Part shown: piece by piece, positions 17,516 to 26,300 of the stretch | Layout: each line of letters starts with the position of its first letter | Position numbering within the stretch: position 1 is the first letter of the stretch | From: UBA2386 sp046306335 | Lineage (GTDB): Bacteria > Planctomycetota > UBA1135 > UBA2386 | Length of the DNA: 64,000 nt | NCBI GenBank assembly: GCA_046306335.1 | Contig: JBKDXM010000136.1 | Coordinates: 1 to 64,000, forward strand | Direction: 5' to 3' | Program-made: the position numbers and the translations under genes | Notes under the pieces: model-generated | What the model saw: only the letters and a program-made list of their open reading frames with translations | Database searches by the model: none | What the model was told of the DNA's origin: nothing

Positions 17516-19374
17516 CCGCTGCCGACCTCGGCACGTGCCTCGCCGACCTGCTGCTGCGCCGCGGCGCGCTCGGCGACGCCGCGCTGCTGCGCGCCACCGT
17601 GCAGCGGCTGTGGGCGGACCGCGAACGCGGCCACGTGTGCCTGCCGCTGGCGGCCGCCGCCGGCCAGAAGCCGTTCCCCGACGCGGCGACGTGGCGGCGC
17701 GCGCTGCTCGCCAGTGGCGTCGTCGCCGACGCCGCGCCGACGGACAGCCCGCTGCCGCTCGCGCTCGACGGCAAGGACCGCCTGTACCTGCGGCGCGACC
17801 GCGCCAGCGAGGCAACGCTGGCGGCGTTCGTGCGCGCCCGCCTGCAGGAACCGCCGCGCTGCGACGCCGCGACGCTGCGCGCCGACCTCGACGCGCTCGG
17901 CCTGCTGCCGGCGGCCGGGTCCGAAGTCGACTGGCAGCTCGTCGCCATCGCCGCGGCGGCGCGCGCGTCGTTCGCCGTACTGACCGGCGGCCCGGGCACC
18001 GGCAAGACGACGACGGTCGCGCGCTGGCTCGCCGTGCTCGCCCGCCGGCAGCCGACGCTGCGCGTCGCCCTGTGCGCGCCGACCGGCAAGGCGGCCGCGC
18101 GCCTACTCGACTCGCTGCGCACCGCAGCCGCGTCGCTGCCGTCGCTCGCCGACGTGGTCGCCGGCTGCGAAGCGACGACGCTGCACCGGCTGCTCGGCTA
18201 CCGGCCCGCCGACGACGCGTTCGCCCGCGGCCCCGACCGGCCGCTGCGCCACGACGTCGTCGTGGTCGACGAGGCGTCGATGGCCGAACCGGCGCTGCTG
18301 GCGACGCTGTGTCGCGCCCTGCCGCCGGCGGCGCGGCTGCTGCTGGTCGGCGACCGCGACCAGTTGGCCGCCGTGGGCGCCGGCCAGCCGCTCGGCGACC
18401 TCTGCCGCGCCGCCGCGCCGGAGCGCGGCCCTGGCGCGGCGCTCGCCGCGTTCTGCCGCGACGCGCTGGGCTGCGCCCTGCCCGAGCGCGTCGGCGCGCC
18501 GCCCATCGCCGCCGTCGTCGTCGGCCTGCGCCGCAACTACCGCTTCGCCGCGCGCGCCGGCATCGGCGCCTTCGCCGTCGCCATGGCGGGCCGCGATCCC
18601 CAGGCCGCGCTCGCCGCGCTGCGCGCCGGCCACGCCGACCTGCCGCACGCCGCGACGATCGACGCCGCACTGCAGCCATTCCGCGCCGCGATCCTCGCCG
18701 CCGCCACCGGCGAAGCCGACGTCGGCAGCCGGCTCGGCGCCTTCCGCGTGCTGACGGCCACGCGCCACGGCCCGCACGGCGCGACGGCGTGGAACGCGCG
18801 CATCGAGGCGCTGCTGCGCGGCGAGGGCGTGCGCACGGACCGCAGCGACTACCTCGGCCGGCCGGTGCTGGTCACCGCCAACGACCACCCGAACCGCCTC
18901 TACAACGGCGACCTCGGCGTCGTCGTCATCGACCCCGCCGGCCGCTCCGCGGTCGCCTTCCCGCGCGGCGCCGAGGAACCGCGCCTCGTGCCCCTGGCGC
19001 GCCTGCCGGCGCACGAGACCGCCTGGGCGATGACGGTGCACAAGGCGCAGGGCAGTGAGTTCGACGACGTGCTGCTGTCGCTGCCCGACACGGCGATCGA
19101 CCTGCTCGACGCGCCGCTCGTCTACACCGGCGTCACGCGCGGCCGGCGCCGGGTGCTCGTGCACGGCGACCTCGACCTGCTCGCACCCGCGCTCGCGCGC
19201 TGGCCGGACCGCAGTTCGGGCCTCGCCGACGCGCTGGCCGGCGGCGGTATGCGGTCGGCGGCGACAGCGAGCGCACCCTGCGCGCGTCGCGCCGCGGACA
19301 GCGATCCCTACCCGTCGCCCGGCCCGAACCAGATCGTGTCGACGAGCAGTTCGCGCAGCACCGACGTGGCGTAG
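17512..19374 (+). CDS. recD: Exodeoxyribonuclease V alpha subunit (RecD)
   Basis: A 620-residue RecD, the 5'-3' SF1B helicase of RecBCD. Walker A is GGPGTGKTTT (about 159-168), Walker B is VVVDEASMAE, then LLLVGDRDQLAAVGAG, and the C-terminal motif VHKAQGSEFDDVLL. The ATG at 17512 overlaps the recB stop. The size matches E. coli RecD (608). The last 40 or so residues (from about GGGMRSAATAS) look unlike RecD and run over the 3' end of the convergent truD gene, giving a 67-nt tail-to-tail overlap. That tail may be a recent extension through loss of an earlier stop. The gene completes a compact recC-recB-recD operon, without the ptrA insertion seen in enterobacteria. Confidence 0.95.
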   Translation: MTAADLGTCLADLLLRRGALGDAALLRATVQRLWADRERGHVCLPLAAAAGQKPFPDAATWRRALLASGVVADAAPTDSPLPLALDGKDRLYLRRDRASEATLAAFVRARLQEPPRCDAATLRADLDALGLLPAAGSEVDWQLVAIAAAARASFAVLTGGPGTGKTTTVARWLAVLARRQPTLRVALCAPTGKAAARLLDSLRTAAASLPSLADVVAGCEATTLHRLLGYRPADDAFARGPDRPLRHDVVVVDEASMAEPALLATLCRALPPAARLLLVGDRDQLAAVGAGQPLGDLCRAAAPERGPGAALAAFCRDALGCALPERVGAPPIAAVVVGLRRNYRFAARAGIGAFAVAMAGRDPQAALAALRAGHADLPHAATIDAALQPFRAAILAAATGEADVGSRLGAFRVLTATRHGPHGATAWNARIEALLRGEGVRTDRSDYLGRPVLVTANDHPNRLYNGDLGVVVIDPAGRSAVAFPRGAEEPRLVPLARLPAHETAWAMTVHKAQGSEFDDVLLSLPDTAIDLLDAPLVYTGVTRGRRRVLVHGDLDLLAPALARWPDRSSGLADALAGGGMRSAATASAPCARRAADSDPYPSPGPNQIVSTSSSRSTDVA

Positions 19375-20372
19375 GCGCCGCGCGGCAGCTCGAACGCGAC
19401 GCGCAGTCCACCCGGCACGACCTCGGCGACGGGATCGACGACCGGCGCGCGCAGCGGCCGCCGTTCGCCGCGGCAGAGCCGGAACGGCAGCTTGCCGAAC
19501 AGCTCGTGCGTCAGGCCGAGCGCGCGCAGCACGTCGTCCTCGATCTGCTTCGGCTCGCCGGCCGGCTGGATCATCTCCGGCCCGGGCAGCGGCCCGCTCG
19601 GCGACACCAGCAACTGGTCGCAGCGCGGCTGCTCCTTCGCCGGGTCGTCGACGGCGAACACCGAGCCGTTGTCGTGCTTGAAGGCGAGGTCGCCGGGCAG
19701 CAGCGTGCCGAGCGTCGCCAGCCGCGCCATGACGACGCGGTTGAACGCCTCGCTCTGCACCGCCGACAGCACGAGGCCGAAGACGCGCCGCGGCATGCGC
19801 GCGGCGAACTGGCGCGGGTCGCCGCGCAGCACGTCGAGGCCCTTCTGCAGGTTGGCGCCGCGCTTGCCGAAGCGCTGCTCGCCGAAGTAGTTCGGCACGC
19901 CGCGGGCCGCGAGGTCGGCGAGGTTCTGCTGCGCCGACGCGAGGTCCTCGGGCCGCGCGCCGCGCAGCGTGATGCCGAAGCGGTTGCCGCGCAGGTGGCC
20001 CATGCGCAGCTTGTTGCCGTGGCGGCGCACGTCGAGCACGGCGAACCGCTCGCCGCGCAGGCCCTCGCAGCGCTTGGGATCGACGTGCTCGATGCTGACC
20101 CACTGCCGGCTGACGGCCTGCGCGTCCTTGAGGCCGGCGATGCCGAAGCTGCGCTCGTCGCGGTCGAGCGCGCGGCCGAGTTCGTGCAGCAGGTCGAGCG
20201 TCGACAGCGAACGCTTCTCGACCCACAGCCAGACGTGGTCGCCCGCGCCGGACGGGACGTAGGCCGGCACCTCGTCGACGGCGAAGTCCTCGGGCGTGAC
20301 CTTGTAGCGGCCGTGGAAGCGCGGCGCCGGCCCGCCGCGCGGAACGGGGCGCATCGGCTTCAGCCCGCTCAC
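19308..20372 (-). CDS. truD: tRNA pseudouridine(13) synthase TruD
   Basis: A 354-residue TruD-family enzyme that converts U13 of certain tRNAs to pseudouridine. The catalytic Asp83 lies in the family motif GLKDAQAVSRQ. Other family blocks are YKVTPEDFAVDEVP at the N-terminus, GNRFGITLR, VPNYFGEQRFGK near 185, and FELPRGAYATSVLREL near the C-terminus. The length is as expected. The gene is on the minus strand and its 3' end overlaps the recD 3' end. The reading frame continues well to its own TGA with conserved residues (YATSVLREL) inside the overlap, so the overlap is carried by recD's unusual tail, not by truD. Confidence 0.95.
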   Translation of the reverse strand: MSGLKPMRPVPRGGPAPRFHGRYKVTPEDFAVDEVPAYVPSGAGDHVWLWVEKRSLSTLDLLHELGRALDRDERSFGIAGLKDAQAVSRQWVSIEHVDPKRCEGLRGERFAVLDVRRHGNKLRMGHLRGNRFGITLRGARPEDLASAQQNLADLAARGVPNYFGEQRFGKRGANLQKGLDVLRGDPRQFAARMPRRVFGLVLSAVQSEAFNRVVMARLATLGTLLPGDLAFKHDNGSVFAVDDPAKEQPRCDQLLVSPSGPLPGPEMIQPAGEPKQIEDDVLRALGLTHELFGKLPFRLCRGERRPLRAPVVDPVAEVVPGGLRVAFELPRGAYATSVLRELLVDTIWFGPGDG

Positions 20373-20412
20373 GGGCGGCCTCGCGCGCCCGCGGCGCGGC
20401 AGCGGGCGTGGC

Positions 20413-20532
20413 TCACGCCTTCTTCGCCTTGGACTTCTTCTTCGGCTTGTCGGCGTCCGCCCCGGCGACCGTGCCGGCGCCCGCCGCGACCGCGACCGCT
20501 TCGGCCTCGGCCGGCGCGGCGACCACCTGCGG
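20413..20532 (-). other. Coding-like C-terminal extension of accD after an in-frame TAG
   Basis: Directly after the accD TAG (20535-20533) the same frame continues for 39 sense codons to a TGA at 20415-20413. Codon use in this stretch is like real genes here (almost all third positions G or C). The product would be Ala/Val/Glu-rich and end in a lysine cluster (PKKKSKAKKA). One base change from CAG, GAG or AAG would create the TAG. It may be a former or read-through tail of AccD, or the stop may be a sequence error. Confidence 0.6.
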
Positions 20533-21372
20533 CTAGAACGCGGCGACCGGATCGGCGCCGGTGGCGTAGGCGAGCAGGCGTGCGAGCTCGTCGCGCATCT
20601 GAGCGCGAGGCACGATGCGGTCGACCTGGCCCTTCTCCAGCAGTAACTCCGAGCGCTGGAAGCCCTTGGGCAGCTCCTTCTTTATCGTCGTGGCGATCAC
20701 GCGCGGTCCCGCGAAGCCGATCAGCGCGCCGGGCTCGGCGACCAGCAGGTCGCAGACCGACGCGAACGAAGCAGTGACGCCGCCGGTCGTCGGGTGCGTC
20801 ATCACCGAGATCGTCGGCACGCGCGCGGCGTTGAGCCGCTGCAGCGCGCCGCAGGTCTTGGCCATCTGCATCAGCGACACGGCGCCTTCGTGCATGCGCG
20901 CGCCGCCGGAGCAGGCGAACAGCACCACCGGCAGGCGGGTCTTCAGCGCGTGCTCGCACAGCAGCGCGATCTTCTCGCCGACGACCATGCCCATCGAGCC
21001 GCCGAGGAACTGGAAGTTCATCACGCCGAGCGCGCAGGCCAGGCCCTTGATCTTGGCGGTGCCGGTCACCATCGCGTCCGACTCGCCGGTCTTCTGCTTG
21101 GTCTGCACCAGCTTCTCGGCGTATGGCACGCGGTCGTTGAAGCCGAGCAGGTCCTGCGCGCGCAGGTCCTTCCACATCTCGTCGAAGCTGCCCGGGTCGA
21201 CCGTGATGGCGATGCGCTCGCGCGCCGGCAGGGTGAAGTGGTAGCCGCAGGTGCCGCAGACCCGGTTCTTCTGCTCGAAGTCCTTGCGGAAGAGCATCAC
21301 CCCGCAGGACTCGCACTTGATCCAGAGTCCACCGGGCATGTCCTTCTTCTTGCCGAAGCGGGTCCAAGCCAT
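20533..21372 (-). CDS. accD: Acetyl-CoA carboxylase carboxyltransferase beta subunit
   Basis: A 279-residue AccD. With AccA it transfers the carboxyl group from carboxybiotin to acetyl-CoA, making malonyl-CoA for fatty acid synthesis. The four-cysteine zinc ribbon is complete (Cys20, Cys23, Cys39, Cys42). The crotonase-like core includes FLGGSMGMVVGEKI, ACSGGARMHEGA, MTHPTTGGVTASFA and IGFAGPRVI, the classic AccD blocks. AGGA lies about 10 nt upstream of the ATG. The ORF ends at a TAG, but the same frame carries on for 39 codons of coding-like sequence; the catalytic domain is complete without it. accA is not in the window. Confidence 0.95.
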   Translation of the reverse strand: MAWTRFGKKKDMPGGLWIKCESCGVMLFRKDFEQKNRVCGTCGYHFTLPARERIAITVDPGSFDEMWKDLRAQDLLGFNDRVPYAEKLVQTKQKTGESDAMVTGTAKIKGLACALGVMNFQFLGGSMGMVVGEKIALLCEHALKTRLPVVLFACSGGARMHEGAVSLMQMAKTCGALQRLNAARVPTISVMTHPTTGGVTASFASVCDLLVAEPGALIGFAGPRVIATTIKKELPKGFQRSELLLEKGQVDRIVPRAQMRDELARLLAYATGADPVAAF

Positions 21373-21410
21373 GTTGTTCGATTCCTGTTCGGGTTGCGGG
21401 CGGGTGGCGG

Positions 21411-21439
21411 AAGATAGCCAGCGAAGGGGGCGCGGGGAA
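21411..21439 (-). promoter_or_regulatory. Candidate accD promoter
   Basis: On the minus strand TTCCCC (21439-21434) and TATCTT (21416-21411) are 17 nt apart, and accD starts 38 nt past the -10 box. The -10 is good and the -35 weak. It would let accD be transcribed separately from rpe, whose stop codon is at 21446. Confidence 0.45.
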
Positions 21440-21445
21440 GCTCGT

Positions 21446-22111
<666 letters not shown>

Positions 22112-22130
22112 GGTGGTCGTGCGCGCGGCC

Positions 22131-23822
22131 TCAGTACGCCAGCGCCGAGCCGCCGCTGCGCGGGTCGGCGACGCCGATGCGCGTGCCGTCCTTGCGCAGC
22201 TCGACGGCGAACACCTGGGCGATGCCGCGCGGCCGCTCGGCGAACGCGTGGCCCTTCTGCTGCAGCGCCGCGCGGGTGTCGGCCGACAGCGCCATCGGCT
22301 CCCACGCGATCTCGTCGGGCAGCCACTGGTGGTGCACGCGCGGCGCGCGCACGGCGAGTTCCAGCGCCATGCCGTGGTCGACGACGTTGAGCAGCGTCTG
22401 TATGACGCCGGTGATGATGCGGCCGCCGCCCGGCGCGCCGAGCACCAGCCGCAGTTCGCCGTCCTGCAGCACGATCGTCGGCGTCATCGACGACAGCATG
22501 CGCTTGCCTGGGGCGATGGCGTTGGCCTTGCCGCCGACGAGGCCGAACTGGTTGGGCACCCCCGGCTTCGCCGAGAAGTCGTCCATCTCGTTGTTCAGCA
22601 GGAAGCCGGCGCCGTCGACGACGCAGCAGGCCCCGAACGTCGAGTTGATCGTGGTCGTGCAGGCGACGGCGTTGCCGGCGACGTCGACGACCGAGAAGTG
22701 CGTCGTGTCCTCGGTCTCCTTGCCGCCGGCCGGCAGGCCCGGCTGCACCGGCCCCTTCTTGCCGGCGTCGAAGTCGGCCATGCGCGCCTTGGCGTAGGCG
22801 GCGGCGAGCAGACCGTCCTGCGGCACCGCGTAGAAGTCCGGGTCGCCGAGCCACCGCGAGCGGTCGGCGTAGGCGCGGCGCATGACCTCGGCGAGCAGGT
22901 GGATCGACGCGCTGCTGCCGTAGCCCATGGCCTTGAGGTCGTGGCCTTCGAGCATCGCCAGCATCTGCAGCATGCAGACGCCGCCCGACGACGGCGGCGG
23001 CATGGTCAGCACCTCGTGGCCGCGGTAGCTGCCGCGCAGCACCGGGCGCTCCTTCGCCTCGTACGCCGCCAAGTCGTCGGCGGTGACGAAGCCGCCGTCG
23101 CGCTGCATCTGCGCCTGCATCAGCTCGGCGGTGCGCCCGCGGTAGAAGCCGTCGAAGCCCTTGTCGGCGAAGCGCTGCAGCGTCTCGGCGAGGTCCGGCT
23201 GCGTCAGCAGGTCGCCCTGGCGCAGCGGCGCGTCGTCCTTGAAGAACACCTTGCGCGTCGACGGGAAGCGGCCGAGGTCCTGCTTGGCCTCGGCGAGGCT
23301 GCCGGCGAGGAACTGGTCGACGACGAAGCCCTCGCGCGCCAGCCGGATCGCCGGCGCGGCGACGTCCTTGAGGCTCTTGCTGCCGTACTTCTTCAGCGCC
23401 AGCAGCAGACCCGCCGGCGCGCCCGGCACGCCCGCCGCCGTGGCGCCGAACTGCACCGTGTCCTGGTCGACGCTGCCGTCGGCCTTGAGGTACATGTCGG
23501 CGTGCGCCGCCTTCGGCGCCTTCTCGCGGAAGTCGATCGCCGCCGTGCGGCCGTCGGCCATGCGGATGACGAAGAAGCCGCCGCCGCCGAGGTTGCCGGC
23601 CTGCGGGTGCGTCACCGCCAGCGCCAGCGCCGTCGCGACCGCCGCGTCGACCGCGTTGCCGCCGTTCTGCAGCACCTGCAGCCCCACCGCGGTCGCGTGC
23701 GGCTCCTGGCTCACGACCACGCCGCGCGCGCCGCGCGCGACCATGTCGTTGGGCGCCGCCGGCGCCAGGGCCGGGACCGCGAGCCAGAGCGCGGCGAGCA
23801 GCCCCCCGAGCCCCGCCCGCAT
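22131..23822 (-). CDS. ggt: Gamma-glutamyltransferase (glutathione hydrolase)
   Basis: A 563-residue exported gamma-glutamyltranspeptidase of the Ntn-hydrolase family. It cleaves or transfers the gamma-glutamyl group of glutathione in the periplasm. A signal peptide occupies about residues 1-22 (hydrophobic, ending PALAPAA). The proprotein is expected to self-cleave before Thr373 in EDTTHFSVVD, which becomes the nucleophile. Other conserved blocks are AVTHPQAGNLGGGGFF, PPPSSGGVCMLQMLAM, FLLNNEMDDFS and RMLSSMTPTIV. The ATG at 23822 overlaps the TGA of the upstream NIL-domain gene by one base (TGATG), so they are coupled; the functional reason is not evident. Confidence 0.95.
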   Translation of the reverse strand: MRAGLGGLLAALWLAVPALAPAAPNDMVARGARGVVVSQEPHATAVGLQVLQNGGNAVDAAVATALALAVTHPQAGNLGGGGFFVIRMADGRTAAIDFREKAPKAAHADMYLKADGSVDQDTVQFGATAAGVPGAPAGLLLALKKYGSKSLKDVAAPAIRLAREGFVVDQFLAGSLAEAKQDLGRFPSTRKVFFKDDAPLRQGDLLTQPDLAETLQRFADKGFDGFYRGRTAELMQAQMQRDGGFVTADDLAAYEAKERPVLRGSYRGHEVLTMPPPSSGGVCMLQMLAMLEGHDLKAMGYGSSASIHLLAEVMRRAYADRSRWLGDPDFYAVPQDGLLAAAYAKARMADFDAGKKGPVQPGLPAGGKETEDTTHFSVVDVAGNAVACTTTINSTFGACCVVDGAGFLLNNEMDDFSAKPGVPNQFGLVGGKANAIAPGKRMLSSMTPTIVLQDGELRLVLGAPGGGRIITGVIQTLLNVVDHGMALELAVRAPRVHHQWLPDEIAWEPMALSADTRAALQQKGHAFAERPRGIAQVFAVELRKDGTRIGVADPRSGGSALAY

Positions 23823-24106
23823 CACTGCTCGGGACTCCCCAGGCCTTCGCCGAGGCGAACACCCTGGCCGCGCAAGTAGTCGAGCACGCGGTCGACCTCC
23901 GTCCTCTCGCCCTCGAGTTCCAGGGCGATGAAGCCGCCGCGGTCGTTGACCGAGGCGCCGCGGATGTTGACCACGACGTCGAACGAACGGTTGATCTTGT
24001 AGAGCAACGGCTCGCGGACGAGGTCTTGGTCGAACTCGAAGTGGATGTTCTTCTTGGTCTTCACGGGTTCGGACGCCGCGGGGGCACGCGGCAAGGCGGG
24101 GAGCAT
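23822..24106 (-). CDS. NIL-domain protein
   Basis: A 94-residue protein that is mostly a NIL domain, the ACT-like fold found at the C-terminus of the methionine importer ATPase MetN and as stand-alone proteins. The recognisable part runs from HFEFDQDLVREPLLYKIN through VVVNIRGASV and GGFIALELEGERTEVDRVLDYL. In MetN this domain binds methionine and inhibits transport. For the stand-alone form the role is unknown; a small-ligand or amino-acid sensor is plausible. The frame is open to 24211, but the ATG at 24106 begins just ahead of the domain and is preferred. It is coupled to ggt by a TGATG overlap, which hints at sulfur or glutathione metabolism. Confidence 0.82.
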   Translation of the reverse strand: MLPALPRAPAASEPVKTKKNIHFEFDQDLVREPLLYKINRSFDVVVNIRGASVNDRGGFIALELEGERTEVDRVLDYLRGQGVRLGEGLGSPEQ

Positions 24107-24171
24107 ACGGACGGGCCGGCGGCCGCGCCGCACCCGTTTCGGCGGTCGGCGACGCCACCGCACGTCTGCTC

Positions 24172-24199
24172 TTGCACCCACCGCCGCCGACGCTACCTT
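24172..24199 (+). promoter_or_regulatory. tRNA-Cys promoter
   Basis: TTGCAC (24172-24177) and TACCTT (24194-24199) are separated by 16 nt, and the tRNA 5' end is 14 nt beyond the -10 box, as expected for a stable-RNA promoter. Confidence 0.6.
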
Positions 24200-24213
24200 C
24201 CTGCGCCCCACGT

Positions 24214-24284
24214 GGTCCCGTAGCCAAGTGGTTAGGCAACGGATTGCAAATCCGTCTACCCCAGTTCGATTCTGGGCGGGACCT
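24214..24284 (+). tRNA. tRNA-Cys (anticodon GCA)
   Basis: The acceptor stem GGTCCCG/CGGGACC pairs fully. The anticodon stem is ACGGA/TCCGT with loop TTGCAAA, so the anticodon is GCA (24246-24248). The T-stem CCCAG/CTGGG closes loop TTCGATT. The discriminator base is U, the normal identity element for tRNA-Cys. CCA is not encoded. A good promoter lies just upstream. Confidence 0.95.
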
Positions 24285-24417
24285 CACTTCTGCCAGCGCA
24301 GGCTTTCGCCGTTTCTTCGGGTTCCGACCCGGCGTTGACACCAGCCCGCGGAGTGGCTGGCTGCGCGTGTCTGCGCTCGAACACTTGCCGGCCCAGGTGG
24401 GGTCGCCGATCGAAAGG

Positions 24418-25311
24418 TCACCAGGACGCGCGAATGCGCCCGAGCTCTGCTGTCGCGCGCGCAAACTCCGCTGCCAACCGATCGCGCGCCTCGGCGAAGG
24501 CGAAGAGTCTGCGTTGGGCCACACGCTGACGCCACGAATCAAGCGGCGCCAGGAACCAACGCAGCCACCATGACCGTTGCGGTACCGGCCGTGGCGTGGC
24601 GGCGAGCCGCTCCGCGGCGTCGTGAGCGTCAATGGCACGCTGAAGGTCGCCTGCAAGCCAAGCCGCGGCCCTGCCGGCATCGACCAACCGCTGCACGCTG
24701 GCTTCACGCGCGGTCACCTGACGCTCGACGGCAGCCAGCTGCTCCATGCATTCGGCTTCCATCCGATCCGCTTCGGCGCGCGAGAATCTGCGCACGACAC
24801 AGAAGACCGGCACGGCCAGCAGGGCACCCACCACGAATCCTCCTGCTGCGACCCCACCGCCTCCTGTTGCCAGCGATCCGCCACCCAGCCACGCCAGCGT
24901 CGCGCTCGACTTCGCGGCCCCCGCGAGTCCGCTGATCGCCGCACCCGTCGACGCCGAACCGAGTGCACCGACGGCGCCGGTTACCATGCTCGTCGTCACG
25001 ACGCCAGCCGCGGCGCCCTCCATCAACCCGGCGACGGCCCCCTTCGCGGCGGGTGCGGTCCCAATGGACAGGTCCCCACGGATCGCAACTGCGCGCAGTC
25101 CGGCGGCGGGAGCGTGCTGATGGAGTCGGCTTGCGGCCGACGCCAACGTCGCCTCCAGCCGACGGCCCTTTGCGACGGCGTCCGCGACCGTCGTCGCAGC
25201 GGCCGTCCACCGCGCCTGCAGACACGCAACGGCTTGGCCATACTTCTCTTGGGCCTTGGCGATTCGCTGCCGAGCGCCGCCCGTGACGAGGTTGAGGAAG
25301 AGTTCTTTCAT
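24418..25311 (-). CDS. Unknown protein with a Gly/Ala-rich membrane region between two tRNA genes
   Basis: A 297-residue protein I cannot assign to a named family. An N-terminal helical, probably coiled-coil part (ARQRIAKAQEKYGQAV onwards, residues 10-70) precedes a long Gly/Ala-rich hydrophobic centre (about 100-180) with GSASTGAAISGLAGAAKSS and LAWLGGGSLATGGGGVAAGG, then a hydrophobic helix and basic or charged helices to the end. The STGTAI...LGGGSLA.GGGG pattern recurs, as I recall, in uncharacterised bacterial membrane proteins; no function is established to my knowledge. The ATG at 25311 is followed at once by this pattern of helices. Base composition is visibly less GC-rich than the neighbours, and the gene sits between tRNA-Cys and tRNA-Leu, which suggests horizontal acquisition. 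Confidence 0.75.
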   Translation of the reverse strand: MKELFLNLVTGGARQRIAKAQEKYGQAVACLQARWTAAATTVADAVAKGRRLEATLASAASRLHQHAPAAGLRAVAIRGDLSIGTAPAAKGAVAGLMEGAAAGVVTTSMVTGAVGALGSASTGAAISGLAGAAKSSATLAWLGGGSLATGGGGVAAGGFVVGALLAVPVFCVVRRFSRAEADRMEAECMEQLAAVERQVTAREASVQRLVDAGRAAAWLAGDLQRAIDAHDAAERLAATPRPVPQRSWWLRWFLAPLDSWRQRVAQRRLFAFAEARDRLAAEFARATAELGRIRASW

Positions 25312-25336
25312 GGTGCGAGGGAGCGAACTTCCGAGG

Positions 25337-25364
25337 CTGCTACACCAATCCACGGAGCTCGGAA
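25337..25364 (-). promoter_or_regulatory. Candidate promoter for the inter-tRNA gene
   Basis: On the minus strand TTCCGA (25364-25359) and TAGCAG (25342-25337) are 16 nt apart, 26 nt before the ATG at 25311. It is a moderate match only. Confidence 0.35.
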
Positions 25365-25451
25365 CCGTGACGAAGATTGCAGTCGTGCGCATCGACTCCA
25401 CTACCGAGCTTCCGCCGCGCCCCCCGCCATCGCATGATGCGCCCGCCGGCC

Positions 25452-25539
25452 GCGGGGGTGGCGAAACGGCAGACGCAGCGGCCTTAAAAGCCGCGGGCCG
25501 GCAACGGCCGTGAGGGTTCGAGTCCCTCCCCCTGCACCA
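25452..25539 (+). tRNA. tRNA-Leu (anticodon TAA)
   Basis: A class II tRNA of 88 nt with a long variable arm. The acceptor stem GCGGGGG pairs with CCCCTGC (one G-T wobble), the discriminator is A, and CCA is encoded at 25537-25539. The anticodon stem GCGGC/GCCGC closes loop CTTAAAA with anticodon TAA at 25485-25487, reading UUA and UUG, codons expected to be rare at this GC content. Confidence 0.95.
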
Positions 25540-25729
25540 TCGCGCCCTGCGCCGGAGGGTCAGCCGGCGCTGACCACGCACCCCGCAGCACCTGCCCTCC
25601 GTGTCCGCCGTGCGCTGCGCGCTCGCCGCGCCGTGTGGTTTCGTCGTAGGCCTGCCGCGAGGACCGGTAGGGACTCTACCTGCACCGCGGCGAGTCGGGC
25701 GCGGAACTGGTCGCGTCGCCCCGTTTGGG

Positions 25730-26260
25730 TCAGCGCTGCGCGCGTTCGGCGCGCTGCAGCAGGTGGCAATCGGCGATGTCGAACAGCGCGCGGGCGAGGT
25801 TCCAGGCGACCAGTGGCACGGCGAGCAGCAAGTAGAACTCCAGGGACTTCAGCCCGACGAAGCCGAAGGTCAGGCGCGGTGCGTCGCGATGGTTGCCGAA
25901 GGCCACGAGACACACCTCGATCCACGGCAAGAGCGCGAGCGCGAAGAACGGCAGCAAGGTGAGCGCCAACCACTTGCGCACGCCGCGATACGCGGAGCTG
26001 CGGCGCACGTCCTGCCGCACCTGCGCCAGCGTCAGCGCGGGCGGCGGCAAGGTCGGCGGCGGCGCGAGGCCGAGCAGTTCGTGCAGGGCGATCCAACCCG
26101 TGCCATCGAGCACCTCCGGCTTGCCATCGCCGGCAGCGACGCGCGCATCGGCGCGCAGCGAGATGTCGCCGACCTCGACGGCACGCCGCAGCACCGTCAG
26201 TTCCATCGGACCAAGGAAGCCGGGCAACCCGGCACGACGAACCCAGTACGAAGTCGCCAT
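25730..26260 (-). CDS. GYF-like domain membrane protein
   Basis: A 176-residue protein. Residues 1-70 resemble the GYF_2 module found in many bacterial membrane proteins (SYWVRRAGLPGFLGPMEL, then VEVGDISLRADARV and TGWIALHELLGL). Two hydrophobic segments follow, around ALTLLPFFALALLPWIEVCL and FYLLLAVPLVAWNLARAL. GYF_2 domains are thought to bind proline-rich peptides in other proteins; here the partner is unknown. I chose the ATG at 26260 because the GYF-like pattern starts immediately after it. It follows the broken methyltransferase gene by 40 nt on the same strand. The GYF assignment is by pattern only. Confidence 0.65.
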   Translation of the reverse strand: MATSYWVRRAGLPGFLGPMELTVLRRAVEVGDISLRADARVAAGDGKPEVLDGTGWIALHELLGLAPPPTLPPPALTLAQVRQDVRRSSAYRGVRKWLALTLLPFFALALLPWIEVCLVAFGNHRDAPRLTFGFVGLKSLEFYLLLAVPLVAWNLARALFDIADCHLLQRAERAQR

Positions 26261-26300
26261 GCCGGCGACGGGCGACGGCAGCCACCGCCCGCCCACCCGC

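Noticed and set aside
12956..18679. Very long minus-strand frame (over 1900 codons) opposite recB-recD
   Set aside because: The translation is low-complexity Arg/Ala/Gly with no domain; recB and recD are clear on the plus strand.
25559..25574. GTCAGC/GCTGAC hairpin after tRNA-Leu as a terminator
   Set aside because: Only a 6-bp stem with no T tract. The rest of the 190-nt gap up to 25729 shows nothing definite.
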